Positions 1 through 8,233 of a DNA stretch of 64,000 nucleotides are shown in pieces (the first letter of the stretch is position 1; the number at the start of each line of letters is the position of its first letter). A model generated the notes under the pieces. That model did no database searches. It was not told the origin of the DNA and saw nothing but the letters and a program-made list of their open reading frames with translations. This DNA is from Marivita sp. S6314 (lineage in GTDB: Bacteria; Pseudomonadota; Alphaproteobacteria; Rhodobacterales; Rhodobacteraceae). Location of the stretch: contig NZ_JALKAO010000001.1 in NCBI RefSeq assembly GCF_023015985.1, positions 682,001 to 746,000 on the forward strand, given 5' to 3'. A program made the translations under genes and the position numbers.

Positions 1-77
1 TGCAGCAAATCGGCATCGGACCCCATCGGCCACGGCCCAAAACTTTCGCCCATATCGGCGTTCAGATCGACATGCAT
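1..77 (-). CDS. pxpA: 5-oxoprolinase subunit A (LamB/YcsF family), N-terminal fragment
   Basis: Only the first 25 codons lie in the window; the gene runs off the left edge. The reading MHVDLNADMGESFGPWPMG matches the conserved start of the LamB/YcsF (PxpA) family. PxpA acts with PxpB and PxpC in ATP-dependent hydrolysis of 5-oxoproline to glutamate. The ATG lies 2 nt after the stop codon of pxpC, so the three genes form one minus-strand operon in the order pxpB-pxpC-pxpA. The family call rests on the N-terminal motif plus the neighbours. Confidence 0.85.
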   Translation of the reverse strand, partial: MHVDLNADMGESFGPWPMGSDADLL

Positions 78-79
78 GG

Positions 80-1102
80 TTAAGGCTCCTGTTCTTCGAT
101 GTGACCTGCGGTGGCCCCGCTGATCAATTGGTAGCTGAGCAAATCGCGAATCTGCGCCGGGTCGCGGATCAGCGGCGTCACCGCCTTGGGCAACTGCGCC
201 AGATAGGCCTGCATGCGCTCTTGCGCGATCAGCGCATCGGCGCGCGACACCCAGTCAAAGGTGATGCTGCCCCCCGGCGGGGTTTGCACCGCGCGGGACA
301 GATCGGCGGGAATCACCGTGCCGATGCGGGGATATCCCCCGGTGGTCTGGCTTTCGCTCAGCAGCAGGTACGGCGCGCCATCGCCGGTGACCTGAATATC
401 GCCCGGCACGATGGTTTCGGACAGGATATTCAAGCCACCTTTGGCAAAAAACCCATCGCCGTCCGAATTTAACCGGATCCCCATCCGGTTGGCCCGCGCA
501 TCGCGGTGAAACGCGGTCTGGCCGAACCGCAGCCGCGTGTCGGCGTCAAACACGTCGGACTGGAAGCTTTCCATAACCCGCAGCACCCCGCCGCTGAAGC
601 GCGGATCAACAGGCAGGGTCAGGCCCACCTCTGTCTTGGCATCCGGACCCACGGGCACATGATCGCCTGCGACAACCGGCTGTCCAACCCCGGCCGCCAG
701 ATGCGCCGACTGCGCGCCAAGGCGGGTTTGCGTGGCAAATCCCCCACCCACATGCAGGTATCCGTAACTGCCAGAGGTGACCGCGCCGATCTCAAGCATT
801 GCTCCCTGCGGGAGCATATGAGACGCGTTCCAGGCAAGGGTTTCGCCGTCCAGCGTCACGCGCATCGGTGCCCCCGTCAGGGCAATACGCAGCGGCGCTG
901 TGGCCTCGAACACGCCGCCTGATCCGGGCAATTCCAATGCCGCAGAGGACGGTAACTGGCCCAGCAGCGCCGCCCCTTCGGCCAGCGCCAACCGGTCCGC
1001 CGCGCCGCCGCGTGACAGGCCAAAGGCCAGAAACCCGGTGCGGCCCATATCCTGAACCGTGGCCCCCGGCACGATGCGATGCACAATCAGCGCGCGCGTC
1101 AT
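80..1102 (-). CDS. pxpC: 5-oxoprolinase subunit C (biotin-dependent carboxyltransferase-like, KipA family)
   Basis: The protein has 340 residues, a normal length for the PxpC/KipA family (allophanate hydrolase subunit 2 fold). The N-terminal VQDMGRTGFLAFGLSRGGAA is the family signature, and the C-terminal segment YPRIGTVIPADLSRAVQTPPGG is also typical. It partners PxpB in the 5-oxoprolinase complex, which recycles pyroglutamate to glutamate in the cytoplasm. Its start overlaps the pxpB stop by 4 nt, implying translational coupling. Some members of this family were formerly annotated as urea or allophanate carboxylase components; the presence of pxpA favours 5-oxoprolinase. Confidence 0.88.
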   Translation of the reverse strand: MTRALIVHRIVPGATVQDMGRTGFLAFGLSRGGAADRLALAEGAALLGQLPSSAALELPGSGGVFEATAPLRIALTGAPMRVTLDGETLAWNASHMLPQGAMLEIGAVTSGSYGYLHVGGGFATQTRLGAQSAHLAAGVGQPVVAGDHVPVGPDAKTEVGLTLPVDPRFSGGVLRVMESFQSDVFDADTRLRFGQTAFHRDARANRMGIRLNSDGDGFFAKGGLNILSETIVPGDIQVTGDGAPYLLLSESQTTGGYPRIGTVIPADLSRAVQTPPGGSITFDWVSRADALIAQERMQAYLAQLPKAVTPLIRDPAQIRDLLSYQLISGATAGHIEEQEP

Positions 1103-1845
1103 CGGATCACCTGTATCTCGGCCCCGCCATCGGGGTCAGAGCGCGCGTTTTCCAGCACGTCACGGTCCACCGGCACAAACTGCACCTCGTCGCCAGGGCG
1201 CAGGAAAAACGGATCATCGCTGTCAGGCCGAAACAGCTTTAACGCGGTTTGCCCGACATGCCGCCACCCCGTGGGATTGGTGACCGAAAACAGCACCAAT
1301 TGCCGGATCGCCAGCACCAACGCGCCTTCGGGCACCGCTTGGGTCAGGTTCGTCTGGCGCGGAATGTTCCACGCCTCGGGCAGCAGGCCCAGATAGGGCT
1401 GGCCCGGTGCAAAGCCGATGGTCTGCACCCGCACCCGCGCCTCGGACAGGTCCTTAAGCGCGTCGTCCCGGCTGCGCCCCGCCGCAGCAGCGGACTCGTC
1501 AAATTGCGGGGCCAGATCGCCGCCATAGACCGTCGGCACGCGAATGAATCGGCGCCCCTGGGGCAGCGGCGCGGCGTGCCAGTCCTGCTCTTGCAAAAGA
1601 TCGGTGAGCGCGCGCGTGACCGCATCCAGCGACACGCCCAGCGGATCAAAGCGCACAAAGACCGACACAAGCGACGGCGCGCATTCCTCGATCCCGGCGA
1701 TGCCTGCGCGGTCCACCGCTGCGGAAAAGGCCAGCGCCGCGCGATTGGCGGGTTCGCTCAGGCCATCACCAAACGTCACCAGAACCCCGCCCAGCCCGGC
1801 GGGTCGGATCAGGGGATCAAACGGTTTGGAAAGGGCGTCATCCAT
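1099..1845 (-). CDS. pxpB: 5-oxoprolinase subunit B (KipI / allophanate hydrolase subunit 1 family)
   Basis: This 248-residue protein carries the PxpB/KipI landmarks: a VPTVYGGDLAPQFDE segment near residue 110 and a GFAPGQPYLGLLPE segment near residue 150, the counterpart of the family GFxPGFxYL motif. It is the first gene of the minus-strand pxpB-pxpC-pxpA operon. In Bacillus the homologue KipI inhibits the sporulation kinase KinA, but in operons with pxpA and pxpC the role is 5-oxoproline hydrolysis. No promoter was identified in the short gap before it. Confidence 0.88.
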   Translation of the reverse strand: MDDALSKPFDPLIRPAGLGGVLVTFGDGLSEPANRAALAFSAAVDRAGIAGIEECAPSLVSVFVRFDPLGVSLDAVTRALTDLLQEQDWHAAPLPQGRRFIRVPTVYGGDLAPQFDESAAAAGRSRDDALKDLSEARVRVQTIGFAPGQPYLGLLPEAWNIPRQTNLTQAVPEGALVLAIRQLVLFSVTNPTGWRHVGQTALKLFRPDSDDPFFLRPGDEVQFVPVDRDVLENARSDPDGGAEIQVIR

Positions 1846-1884
1846 GCCCCAAGGCCTACCACGCGTATCGCCCGAGGCAAGATG

Positions 1885-2076
1885 CTAGTGCAGCTTGTCT
1901 TCGGGGGGTTGCGCGGCCTCTGCGGCCTCCAATGCCGCTTCGATGTCGTCCGGATCTTCGGACGGCACCGCGTAGTGGCCGGTCAGCCAGCGGCCCAGAT
2001 CCACATCGGCGCAGCGTTTGGAACAAAACGGCCGCACCTCGGGGCGCGTGTCTTTTCCACAAATCGGGCAGCTCAT
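1885..2076 (-). CDS. yacG: DNA gyrase inhibitor YacG (small Cys4 zinc protein)
   Basis: This 63-residue protein starts [12 protein letters not shown] and continues PFCSKRCADVDLGRWLTGHY, which gives the CxxC...CxxxC zinc ligands and the DLGRW motif of YacG. In E. coli, YacG binds GyrB and inhibits gyrase. The C-terminal part is acidic and probably flexible. Its ATG overlaps the stop of the RNase E/G gene by 4 nt, so it is the last gene of the infA-maf-RNase-yacG run. Confidence 0.9.
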   Translation of the reverse strand: MSCPICGKDTRPEVRPFCSKRCADVDLGRWLTGHYAVPSEDPDDIEAALEAAEAAQPPEDKLH

Positions 2077-3095
2077 GTCAGCACCATGCTCATAGGCAAC
2101 CTGTCACGTTTGCGTTGCAGTTCAATATGCCCCAGCGGGGTCCATCCAACAAACACCGTTTCGACGCTGTCGCGCTTCAACGCCGCCCGCAGCGCGCTTT
2201 CGATCTGACGCCGGTCTTTCTTGGCCGACGGGGCCGGATCAATCACGATCTGGCCGCCCAACCCGCGCAACCGAAGCTGGCGCGGCAGGTCTTTGACCGA
2301 GGCCAGATTCGCCTTCAACCCAGCCGCCGGGCTGGTGTCCCCACCGGTGTTCACGTCCACCGCCACCAAGGCGCGGGTCGGTTCAATCGCCATCGACGCA
2401 GGCCCGCCAAGAGGCACATCGCGCGATGTCAGCTGGTCCACCGCGTCCAGAACGCCATGGCGCTCGAAACTGCCATCGATGTTGTCGATCTCGGCTTTGT
2501 CCGTCCATTCGCGCCACGCCAGCAGGTGCGGCCCATCACCTTCGATCAACAGCTCTGCATCGCCGTCTTTGTCGGCCATCACCTGCGTCGCAAGATCGGC
2601 CATCGCGGCAATGTCATCGGCGATTTCGTCCGCGTCCGACCCTTCGCAGGACGACCGCAGGATCAGGCCAAACTGGCCTGCATCCATGATCTCGTGTGCA
2701 ACGGCCAAAAGCGCTTCGCGCGCGTCGTCATCCTTGATCCGGCGGGACACGTTGATGCCCGGCGCATCGGGCGTCACGATGGCGTAGCGGCTTTTGAACA
2801 GCACTTTCGCCGTGACCGGAATGGCCTTGCCCGGTTCCGCATATCCGGTGACCTGCACCAACAGCGGCTGCCCCGGGGACAGGCCCTTGACCTGCCGGAC
2901 AAACGCGGTGCCATCAGGCGTGCGCAGGAACATGCCGCCCTGCCCTTTCATCGGGCGTTCGACAATCGCGCGATAGATTGTGCCCGGTGCCGGCAGGTCG
3001 GTCGCCACAAAGAAATCCTGCAGCAGCCCGTCCACCATCAGCGCCGCGGCTTCGCGGTTGCCGATATGGTCGAGTGCAATCGTCGTGCCCTTCAT
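2073..3095 (-). CDS. short ribonuclease E/G family protein
   Basis: The 340-residue protein has an N-terminal S1-like part (roughly residues 1-110) and a catalytic DNase-I-like part. The two metal-site segments are visible: [12 protein letters not shown] near residue 240 and [11 protein letters not shown] near residue 285, equivalent to the D303/N305 and D346 regions of E. coli RNase E. It is shorter than E. coli RNase G (about 490 residues). It lacks the CPxCxG zinc-link that joins RNase E protomers, having only one cysteine, in an SSCEGS segment. It is translationally coupled to maf upstream and yacG downstream. It probably takes part in RNA processing, but substrates cannot be inferred. 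Confidence 0.85.
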   Translation of the reverse strand: MKGTTIALDHIGNREAAALMVDGLLQDFFVATDLPAPGTIYRAIVERPMKGQGGMFLRTPDGTAFVRQVKGLSPGQPLLVQVTGYAEPGKAIPVTAKVLFKSRYAIVTPDAPGINVSRRIKDDDAREALLAVAHEIMDAGQFGLILRSSCEGSDADEIADDIAAMADLATQVMADKDGDAELLIEGDGPHLLAWREWTDKAEIDNIDGSFERHGVLDAVDQLTSRDVPLGGPASMAIEPTRALVAVDVNTGGDTSPAAGLKANLASVKDLPRQLRLRGLGGQIVIDPAPSAKKDRRQIESALRAALKRDSVETVFVGWTPLGHIELQRKRDRLPMSMVLT

Positions 3096-3670
3096 GTTCG
3101 ACCCTCATAGAGCGGGTATCCCGCCGCCACCAAAAGCTGCGCGGTCTCGGCCAGTGGCAGGCCGACAACCGCGCTGAAACTGCCGCTGATCCATGGCACA
3201 AACGCGCCTGCCGGTCCCTGGATGGCATACCCGCCTGCTTTGCCCTGCCAGTCGTTGCTGGCCAGATAGGCGTTCACTTCGGCGTCGCTCAGGGATTTCA
3301 TCTTTACCTGTGTGACCACGTCGCGTTCCCACAGGCGGTCGCCGCGCCGGACAGCAATCGCCGTCACCACGCGGTGTCGCCGCCCCGACAGGGCATACAG
3401 AAACTGCGCCGCTTGTGCCGCATCTTCGGGTTTGCCCAGAATCCTGCGCCCCAGCGCAACTGTCGTGTCGGCAGACAGGACAATTTCATCCGGCCCAGCC
3501 GGGATGGCCATGGCCTTTTCACGCGCCAGCCGCACGCAATAGGGGCGCGGCAATTCACGCGGCCGCGGGTCTTCGTTGATGTCGGGCGGGCGAATATCGT
3601 CCGCCTCGACCCCGATCTGCGCCAACAGCTCGCGCCGCCGGGGGCTGCCGGACCCAAGCACGAGCTTCAT
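3092..3670 (-). CDS. maf: Maf-like nucleotide pyrophosphatase
   Basis: The 192-residue protein begins [20 protein letters not shown], the Maf signature SxSPRRxELL, and contains [19 protein letters not shown] near residue 65, which includes the catalytic acidic residue region. Maf proteins hydrolyse non-canonical or modified nucleoside triphosphates (dTTP, UTP or m7GTP, depending on the subfamily). The subfamily cannot be fixed by eye. It lies 7 nt downstream of infA and overlaps the RNase gene by 4 nt. Confidence 0.9.
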   Translation of the reverse strand: MKLVLGSGSPRRRELLAQIGVEADDIRPPDINEDPRPRELPRPYCVRLAREKAMAIPAGPDEIVLSADTTVALGRRILGKPEDAAQAAQFLYALSGRRHRVVTAIAVRRGDRLWERDVVTQVKMKSLSDAEVNAYLASNDWQGKAGGYAIQGPAGAFVPWISGSFSAVVGLPLAETAQLLVAAGYPLYEGRT

Positions 3671-3677
3671 GGAACGC

Positions 3678-3896
3678 TTACTTGAAGCGATAGTTGATCC
3701 GACCCTTGGTCAGATCATACGGCGTCATTTCAACCTGAACCTTGTCGCCTGCCAGAACCCGGATGCGGTTCTTGCGCATTTTGCCTGCCGTGTGCGCGAT
3801 GATCTCATGGCCGTTTTCCAGCTCGACCCGAAACGTCGCGTTAGGCAGGAGTTCCTTAACGACACCGGGAAATTCGAGCGTATCTTCCTTGGCCAT
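3678..3896 (-). CDS. infA: translation initiation factor IF-1
   Basis: The 72-residue protein reads [20 protein letters not shown] and ends [10 protein letters not shown], the standard IF-1 sequence (a single S1/OB fold). IF-1 binds the 30S A-site during initiation. The ATG at 3896-3894 was chosen over an in-frame ATG six codons upstream because AAAGGAG sits at ideal distance before it and IF-1 normally starts MAKE. It heads the operon with maf, the RNase gene and yacG. Confidence 0.97.
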   Translation of the reverse strand: MAKEDTLEFPGVVKELLPNATFRVELENGHEIIAHTAGKMRKNRIRVLAGDKVQVEMTPYDLTKGRINYRFK

Positions 3897-3914
3897 GGTT
3901 TCTCCTTTGTTCAT

Positions 3915-3936
3915 CGTCCCGTCAAACTTCGGGACG
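3915..3936 (-). promoter_or_regulatory. inverted repeat in the infA leader
   Basis: CGTCCCG at 3915-3921 and CGGGACG at 3930-3936 can form a 7-bp stem with an 8-nt loop just 5' of the infA ribosome binding site on the minus strand. It may end transcription from the nitrilase gene or shape the infA leader. No T-run follows, so a role as a terminator is unproven. Confidence 0.4.
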
Positions 3937-3978
3937 CGCCACTAAATGGGGGCAATCGTGCCAATTATCAAGGGCAAT

Positions 3979-4863
3979 TCAGCCCAGATGCTGCGTTGCG
4001 ACAATACCGTCACGTCCCTCTTGGTCGCTCCAATGGCGCCGGTTCAGCACGACACCGTCGGCGCGCACATGGGCAATGCTGGCCAGATCAACCTCGGCAT
4101 AGGTCCATCCGGGTGCGTTGAGCGTGCCTTCGGCCAGAACCCCCGTGGCCGGGAATCCGGTGTCGGGCGGGCCAAAAACCCCGCCCATTCCGGTGTTTTC
4201 ATCCACCGCCTGCGACCAATCACAAGCCCCAACCGTTGACGACATGACCGTCACACACTGGTTTTCCAACGCCCGCGCCATGGCTCCGATGCGCACCCGC
4301 GAATAGCCGGTCAGGGCTTCGGTGCAGGACGGCACCAGAATCAGGTCCGCCTCGGCCACCGCGCGGGCCAACAGCGGGAATTCGCTGTCATAACAGATCA
4401 GAATCGCGATCTTGCCCAGGGCCGTGTCGAAGATCTTGAGCGGCCCACCCGCCCGCACGCCCCACTCTTCACGCTCGAATCGGGTCATGATCTGCTTGTC
4501 CTGATGCCCCCGGCTACCATTGGGTGCAAAAAACCGCGCGCGGTTGACCGGTCGGTCCCCGAATTCGGGATCAAACACCGGGGCTGAAGCCGCAAGAATG
4601 TAGACCCCATACTGCGCCGCCAGCCGCGCATGCACATCATCCGCTGCGGGCACGTGTTCGGACACCGCGTGCAAAGACCGCTCCAGATCATACGCGACAT
4701 CACGCCCGGCAAGCGTGGCCAGCTCCATCGCGCCGTATTCCGGAAACACCAACAATTGCGCGCCGGTCCCGGCCGCCTCCCGAACCCAGCGTTCCAGCGT
4801 GTCGGCATAAGCGTCAAAGGACGGCAAAAACGCCATCGGATAAGCGGCGGTTGCGATCTTCAT
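3979..4863 (-). CDS. carbon-nitrogen hydrolase (nitrilase superfamily)
   Basis: The 294-residue protein shows the Glu-Lys-Cys triad of the nitrilase superfamily: Glu42 in LLVFPEYGAMEL, Lys in HQDKQIMTRFE, and Cys in KIAILICYDSEFP. Members hydrolyse amides, nitriles or carbamoyl groups; the substrate is not predictable here. The ATG at 4863 (MKIATAAYPMAF) was chosen because it overlaps the stop of the upstream GNAT gene by 4 nt; the longer reading has a non-conserved extension. The run of coupled genes (LMW phosphatase, SnoaL-like, GNAT, nitrilase) suggests one transcript. Confidence 0.85.
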   Translation of the reverse strand: MKIATAAYPMAFLPSFDAYADTLERWVREAAGTGAQLLVFPEYGAMELATLAGRDVAYDLERSLHAVSEHVPAADDVHARLAAQYGVYILAASAPVFDPEFGDRPVNRARFFAPNGSRGHQDKQIMTRFEREEWGVRAGGPLKIFDTALGKIAILICYDSEFPLLARAVAEADLILVPSCTEALTGYSRVRIGAMARALENQCVTVMSSTVGACDWSQAVDENTGMGGVFGPPDTGFPATGVLAEGTLNAPGWTYAEVDLASIAHVRADGVVLNRRHWSDQEGRDGIVATQHLG

Positions 4864-5456
4864 GCGGGATCCTTTTCCAAATGGCGCATCCAGACCTGCA
4901 GCGGCTTGGCGGTCTCCTCGGTCTGGTCCACGTCTTTCCAACGGAACTGCGCGACCGCCCCGTCCAACGGTGTGTACCAGCGTTTGCGCCAGAACCCGTG
5001 CAGCGATTGGTACTGCTCCGGCTTCAGCGGATGATCGTCAGGCCGCACCACGCTGCAAAACGCCGAATAGCGCGCACCCAGATGCCGGGCATGCGCTTCG
5101 CGGGTGTCAAAGAACCGATGCCCAATGCCGTGCCCGCGATACTGGGGCAGCAACACGGATTCGGCACAGTAAAACACGTCGCTCAACGGGATATCTGCCT
5201 TGGCAAACGCAGCGCCAAAATCATCGGCGTGATCAGCCATCGGCGTCCCGGTTGACGCACCGACAAGACGCGCACCGTCAAAGGCGCCGACAAGGATCGC
5301 ATCCTTGCTTTTGCGATAGGTGTCCAGATAGGCCCGCTCGTAGTCGAGATCGCCATCATAAAGATACGGCCAGTCCCGGAACACCGCGATGCGCAAGGCC
5401 GCGACATCCTCAAGCGCGACATCCAGCGCCGCCCCGGTCAGCACCTCGACCCGCAT
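4860..5456 (-). CDS. GNAT family N-acetyltransferase
   Basis: The roughly 198-residue protein contains LLPQYRGHGIGHRFFDTRE, the acetyl-CoA binding R/QxxGxG/A motif of GNAT enzymes, followed by a helix. The substrate is unknown. Two starts are possible: a GTG at 5459, which overlaps the upstream stop by 4 nt, or the ATG at 5456 used here, which overlaps it in a TGATG arrangement. Its 3' end overlaps the start of the nitrilase-family gene by 4 nt, and the pair may act on one small metabolite. Confidence 0.82.
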   Translation of the reverse strand: MRVEVLTGAALDVALEDVAALRIAVFRDWPYLYDGDLDYERAYLDTYRKSKDAILVGAFDGARLVGASTGTPMADHADDFGAAFAKADIPLSDVFYCAESVLLPQYRGHGIGHRFFDTREAHARHLGARYSAFCSVVRPDDHPLKPEQYQSLHGFWRKRWYTPLDGAVAQFRWKDVDQTEETAKPLQVWMRHLEKDPA

Positions 5457-5851
5457 CACGAGACCTGTTTGATCCAGTCACTCAGGTTGTAATAGGTCAC
5501 CACGCGGGTGATCTTGCCATCCCGCATCGAAAAGAACGACCCGGCGGGCAACCGGTACCCCTGCCCCGTCGCCGGCGGCAGGCCCGCGTCACTTTCCAGA
5601 TAGGTGCCGTTGACCATGAATTCCGCCGCGCCGCGTGTCCCGTCCTCGGCGTCAAAGATCACCAATTCGGTCAATGTCTCGTCATAGCAGCGTGCCATAT
5701 GCTGGCAAAACGCCTCAAAAGCCTCGCGCCCGATGCGCACGTCGCCTTCGTTTACGTGATGCGCAATATCGTCGGACAGGCAATCCACCATCCCGGCGAT
5801 ATCCTTGCGATTAAAGGCATCAAAATATCGTTCAATCGTTGCACGTGTCAT
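5456..5851 (-). CDS. SnoaL-like / NTF2-like protein
   Basis: The 131-residue protein has the NTF2-like cone-fold pattern: an N-terminal helix RYFDAFNRKDIAGMVDCLSDD, an FMVNGTYLES strand in the middle, and FSMRDGKITRVVTYYNLSDWI at the C-terminus. Such proteins include ketosteroid isomerases, cyclases and binding proteins, so no reaction can be assigned. The ATG at 5851 was preferred to one 15 nt upstream because it gives a 4-nt overlap with the LMW phosphatase stop, matching the other junctions in this run. Confidence 0.75.
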   Translation of the reverse strand: MTRATIERYFDAFNRKDIAGMVDCLSDDIAHHVNEGDVRIGREAFEAFCQHMARCYDETLTELVIFDAEDGTRGAAEFMVNGTYLESDAGLPPATGQGYRLPAGSFFSMRDGKITRVVTYYNLSDWIKQVS

Positions 5852-6297
5852 GCGGCTGCTCCCCATTTGTTCCGAAGGCGATCCATCAGTTGGTCCCGTG
5901 TCTGCCGATAGGAATTCAGTTTCTGTTCGCGCGTCTCGCCCAGACCCGTCGGATCCATGATCGGCCAGTATTCCACCGACAGATGATAGAACCGCGTCAG
6001 ATCCAGCGCACGGCGTTGCGATGCGGGCGACAGCGCGACGATCAGGTCAAACCCCGACAGCGCCTCGCCGTTTTCTTCCAACTCGTCAAAGCTGCGCGAC
6101 CGGTGACGGCTGAGCGCCACATCAATCTCGTCGCAGACCGCAATCGCAAACCCGTCAATCTCAAGGTCGTTTACCACCCCAACCGATTGCACATAGGTTT
6201 CAAAGCCATAGAGCTTCTTCATGATGCCTTCGGCCATCGGAGACCGCACCGCGTTATGGTCGCAGCAAAACAGGATCGATTGCGGCAACGCCCCCAC
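5848..6297 (-). CDS. low-molecular-weight protein tyrosine phosphatase family protein
   Basis: The 149-residue protein starts MGALPQSILFCCDHNAVRSPMAEG, containing the C(x)5R(S) phosphate-binding loop with the second cysteine of the pair as nucleophile, and has a late WPIMDPTG segment with the general-acid Asp of the family. It could act as a protein phosphatase or an arsenate reductase-like enzyme; nothing nearby favours arsenic. It follows the UPF0262 gene by 2 nt. Confidence 0.82.
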   Translation of the reverse strand: MGALPQSILFCCDHNAVRSPMAEGIMKKLYGFETYVQSVGVVNDLEIDGFAIAVCDEIDVALSRHRSRSFDELEENGEALSGFDLIVALSPASQRRALDLTRFYHLSVEYWPIMDPTGLGETREQKLNSYRQTRDQLMDRLRNKWGAAA

Positions 6298-6299
6298 GC

Positions 6300-6779
6300 T
6301 TAACCCCCGAAGTGCAGCACGCAGATCAGCGTGAACAGGCGGCGCGCGGTATCATCATCCACCGCGACCTTGCCCTCCAACCGCTCTTGCAGAATGCGCG
6401 CGCCTTCGTTGTGAATGCCGCGCCGCGCCATGTCGATGGTTTCGATCTGGCTGGGCGGCAGGGTCTTCACCGCATCGAAATAGGATTTGCAGATCTGGAA
6501 ATAGTCCTTCACCACCTGCTTGAACGGCGTCAGCGACAAATGAAATTCGGCCGCCTTATCGTGGCTTTGGGTTGTCACATCGAACACCAGCCGTTTGTCA
6601 CGGATCGACAGGCCCACATTATAGGGGCCCCTTGGCACAGGCCGTCCGTCCCGGTCAGGCAGTTCAAAGGTGTTGTGCTCCATCAGGTCGAACATCGCCA
6701 CGCGGCGTTCCTGTTCGATCTCGGGCGTTGGCGGCGGCAGGTTGCCGTCATCCAGTTCGATATGGGCAATACGCGTCAT
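6300..6779 (-). CDS. UPF0262 family protein
   Basis: The 159-residue protein begins MTRIAHIELDDGNLPPPTPE and contains DLMEHNTFELP and GPYNVGLSIRDKRLVFDV, recognisable as the alphaproteobacterial UPF0262 family of unknown function. No catalytic motif is visible. In relatives it often sits beside hisD and the LMW phosphatase gene; here the phosphatase gene follows directly but hisD is absent. Confidence 0.85.
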   Translation of the reverse strand: MTRIAHIELDDGNLPPPTPEIEQERRVAMFDLMEHNTFELPDRDGRPVPRGPYNVGLSIRDKRLVFDVTTQSHDKAAEFHLSLTPFKQVVKDYFQICKSYFDAVKTLPPSQIETIDMARRGIHNEGARILQERLEGKVAVDDDTARRLFTLICVLHFGG

Positions 6780-6841
6780 AGGCGGTGGTCCTCGTTCTGC
6801 GCCCCTCCCTAACGCGCGGTTTCAGATCACGCAATCAGAGC

Positions 6842-8068
6842 CTAGCTCTCATCGCGCTGTTCGTCGTCTTTGGGCACCAAACCATAGCGCGCGGCAAGTG
6901 CCCAGACATGACGCGGCACCATGTTCTTCATTTTGGCAGGATGGGCGCGACGCAGATGCAGGATCGTCTCGATCGCTTTCATCTCGACCCGCGCGCGGGC
7001 AAATTCCAACCCGCGCGGCCCGGTGCGCGGCTGCAGCCACGCCACGATGGGCCGCACCCAATCCGGCATCCGGCGCAACGGCAATCCCCCTGCCGCGCGT
7101 TCGGTATTGGCCAGAAACCCTGTGACCGCCGCCGCGCGCTTGCCTTTGTCGGTCAGGGCAGAGGTCACCACCCGGTCGCCCAACCGGTCCAACACCGCCG
7201 CCCCGCGCGCATTGCGCACGATCAACCATTGATCGCCATCACCACCCATGTAGCCGACGGTGATATCCGCCAACCGGTTGGTGTAATCCACGCAGGTCTT
7301 GCAGGTCATCGGAAAGAAATTCTGCGGCAGGTCCGACAGGGGCAGCTTCAGAAACGGCACAAAGCGCGGCGCGCGCCCGTCACTAAAGCGCAGCTCCACC
7401 CGGTAATCGGCGCGAAACTCCAGGTAGGACACCGTTTCGGGCTGGTCTTCCAGCAGCCCCAGAAAGGTATGAAAATTCTCGGTTGTGGTGTTGTCCGAAC
7501 AGGGCGTGCCGATCACCGTGATCTCGTCAAACCCCAGTTCGGCCTCAAGCACCCGCAAGGCATAGATCTGACACGGCACCCCGATCACCGCGATACGCCG
7601 CAATCCCATCTCGCGCGCAGGCTCCAGCAGCGCCAGCAAGGGCCCGTAGCCCATGCGCATCCCCCGGCACTGCGCCATCTCGGCCGCGTCCGTGACGATC
7701 ACCGGCATCGGTTTCCAACGATCCGAAGGGTCCGGCGCCGTGGCAATCACCCCGTCCACCGCCCCTGCCCGCAACAGCTCTGCCGCAAGGGCCGTGGTCA
7801 ACCCGGTCCATTGCGCCCCCTCTGCTGCTGGCTCAAGCCGCGCACGGTACATGGCATGGGTGACACCAAAAAACGCCTCATCCGCCGCGCCCACCAGCCG
7901 CCCGTGGATCCGCTGTTCCAACGTCTCGTAATCCGGCTGAATAAACTGGCAGGCCCGCCCGCAGGCCCGGCCATCGCCTATCCGCGACACGCCACAATCG
8001 GTACACAGGCCGGACCGCGGCGCTCCTCCCAGTTCGGGCGCTCTCAGCCCAACGCGTCCGCCATCCAT
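6842..8068 (-). CDS. FrhB/BciB/HCAR-like Fe-S flavoprotein (F420 hydrogenase beta-subunit family)
   Basis: The 408-residue protein begins with an Fe-S motif LCTDCGVSRIGDGRACGRAC (near residue 20) and has a second cluster motif CKTCVDYTNRLADITVGYMG near residue 255. This is the layout of the family containing archaeal FrhB, chlorophyllide 8-vinyl reductase BciB and 7-hydroxymethyl-chlorophyll a reductase. The CxxCxDYxNxLAD motif is closest to BciB/HCAR as I recall them. The ATG at 8068 follows GGAGAG at good distance; a TTG five codons upstream is less likely. A 26-bp palindrome fitting the PpsR consensus lies about 22 nt upstream. A role in bacteriochlorophyll synthesis is inference. Confidence 0.75.
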   Translation of the reverse strand: MDGGRVGLRAPELGGAPRSGLCTDCGVSRIGDGRACGRACQFIQPDYETLEQRIHGRLVGAADEAFFGVTHAMYRARLEPAAEGAQWTGLTTALAAELLRAGAVDGVIATAPDPSDRWKPMPVIVTDAAEMAQCRGMRMGYGPLLALLEPAREMGLRRIAVIGVPCQIYALRVLEAELGFDEITVIGTPCSDNTTTENFHTFLGLLEDQPETVSYLEFRADYRVELRFSDGRAPRFVPFLKLPLSDLPQNFFPMTCKTCVDYTNRLADITVGYMGGDGDQWLIVRNARGAAVLDRLGDRVVTSALTDKGKRAAAVTGFLANTERAAGGLPLRRMPDWVRPIVAWLQPRTGPRGLEFARARVEMKAIETILHLRRAHPAKMKNMVPRHVWALAARYGLVPKDDEQRDES

Positions 8069-8090
8069 TGTCCGACTCTCCAATCAACCC

Positions 8091-8116
8091 AATGTGTCAA
8101 CTTTACTTGACACATT
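8091..8116. promoter_or_regulatory. 26-bp perfect inverted repeat, candidate PpsR/CrtJ operator
   Basis: AATGTGTCAA at 8091-8100 and its exact complement TTGACACATT at 8107-8116 flank the 6-nt spacer CTTTAC. The inner 18 bp, TGTCAACTTTACTTGACA, fits the TGT-N12-ACA consensus of the photosynthesis repressor PpsR/CrtJ, including the common TGTCA...TGACA form. It sits about 22 nt before the ATG of the BciB-like gene, where a repressor would block transcription. Other dyad-binding repressors remain possible. Confidence 0.6.
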
Positions 8117-8233
8117 GCCAATTGAACAGCCTGCGCTTCTTCTTTTTAAAAATATGCACACGCAAGGACGCCACAACAGCACGCCCTTGATGGTCCGCGT
8201 TGCGACCCCAACCGCGCCAGAAACCAGCGCGCG

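Noticed and set aside
6785-8110. Open frame of 441 codons on the plus strand across the BciB-like gene
   Set aside because: Shadow of the minus-strand gene, whose Fe-S motifs are clear.
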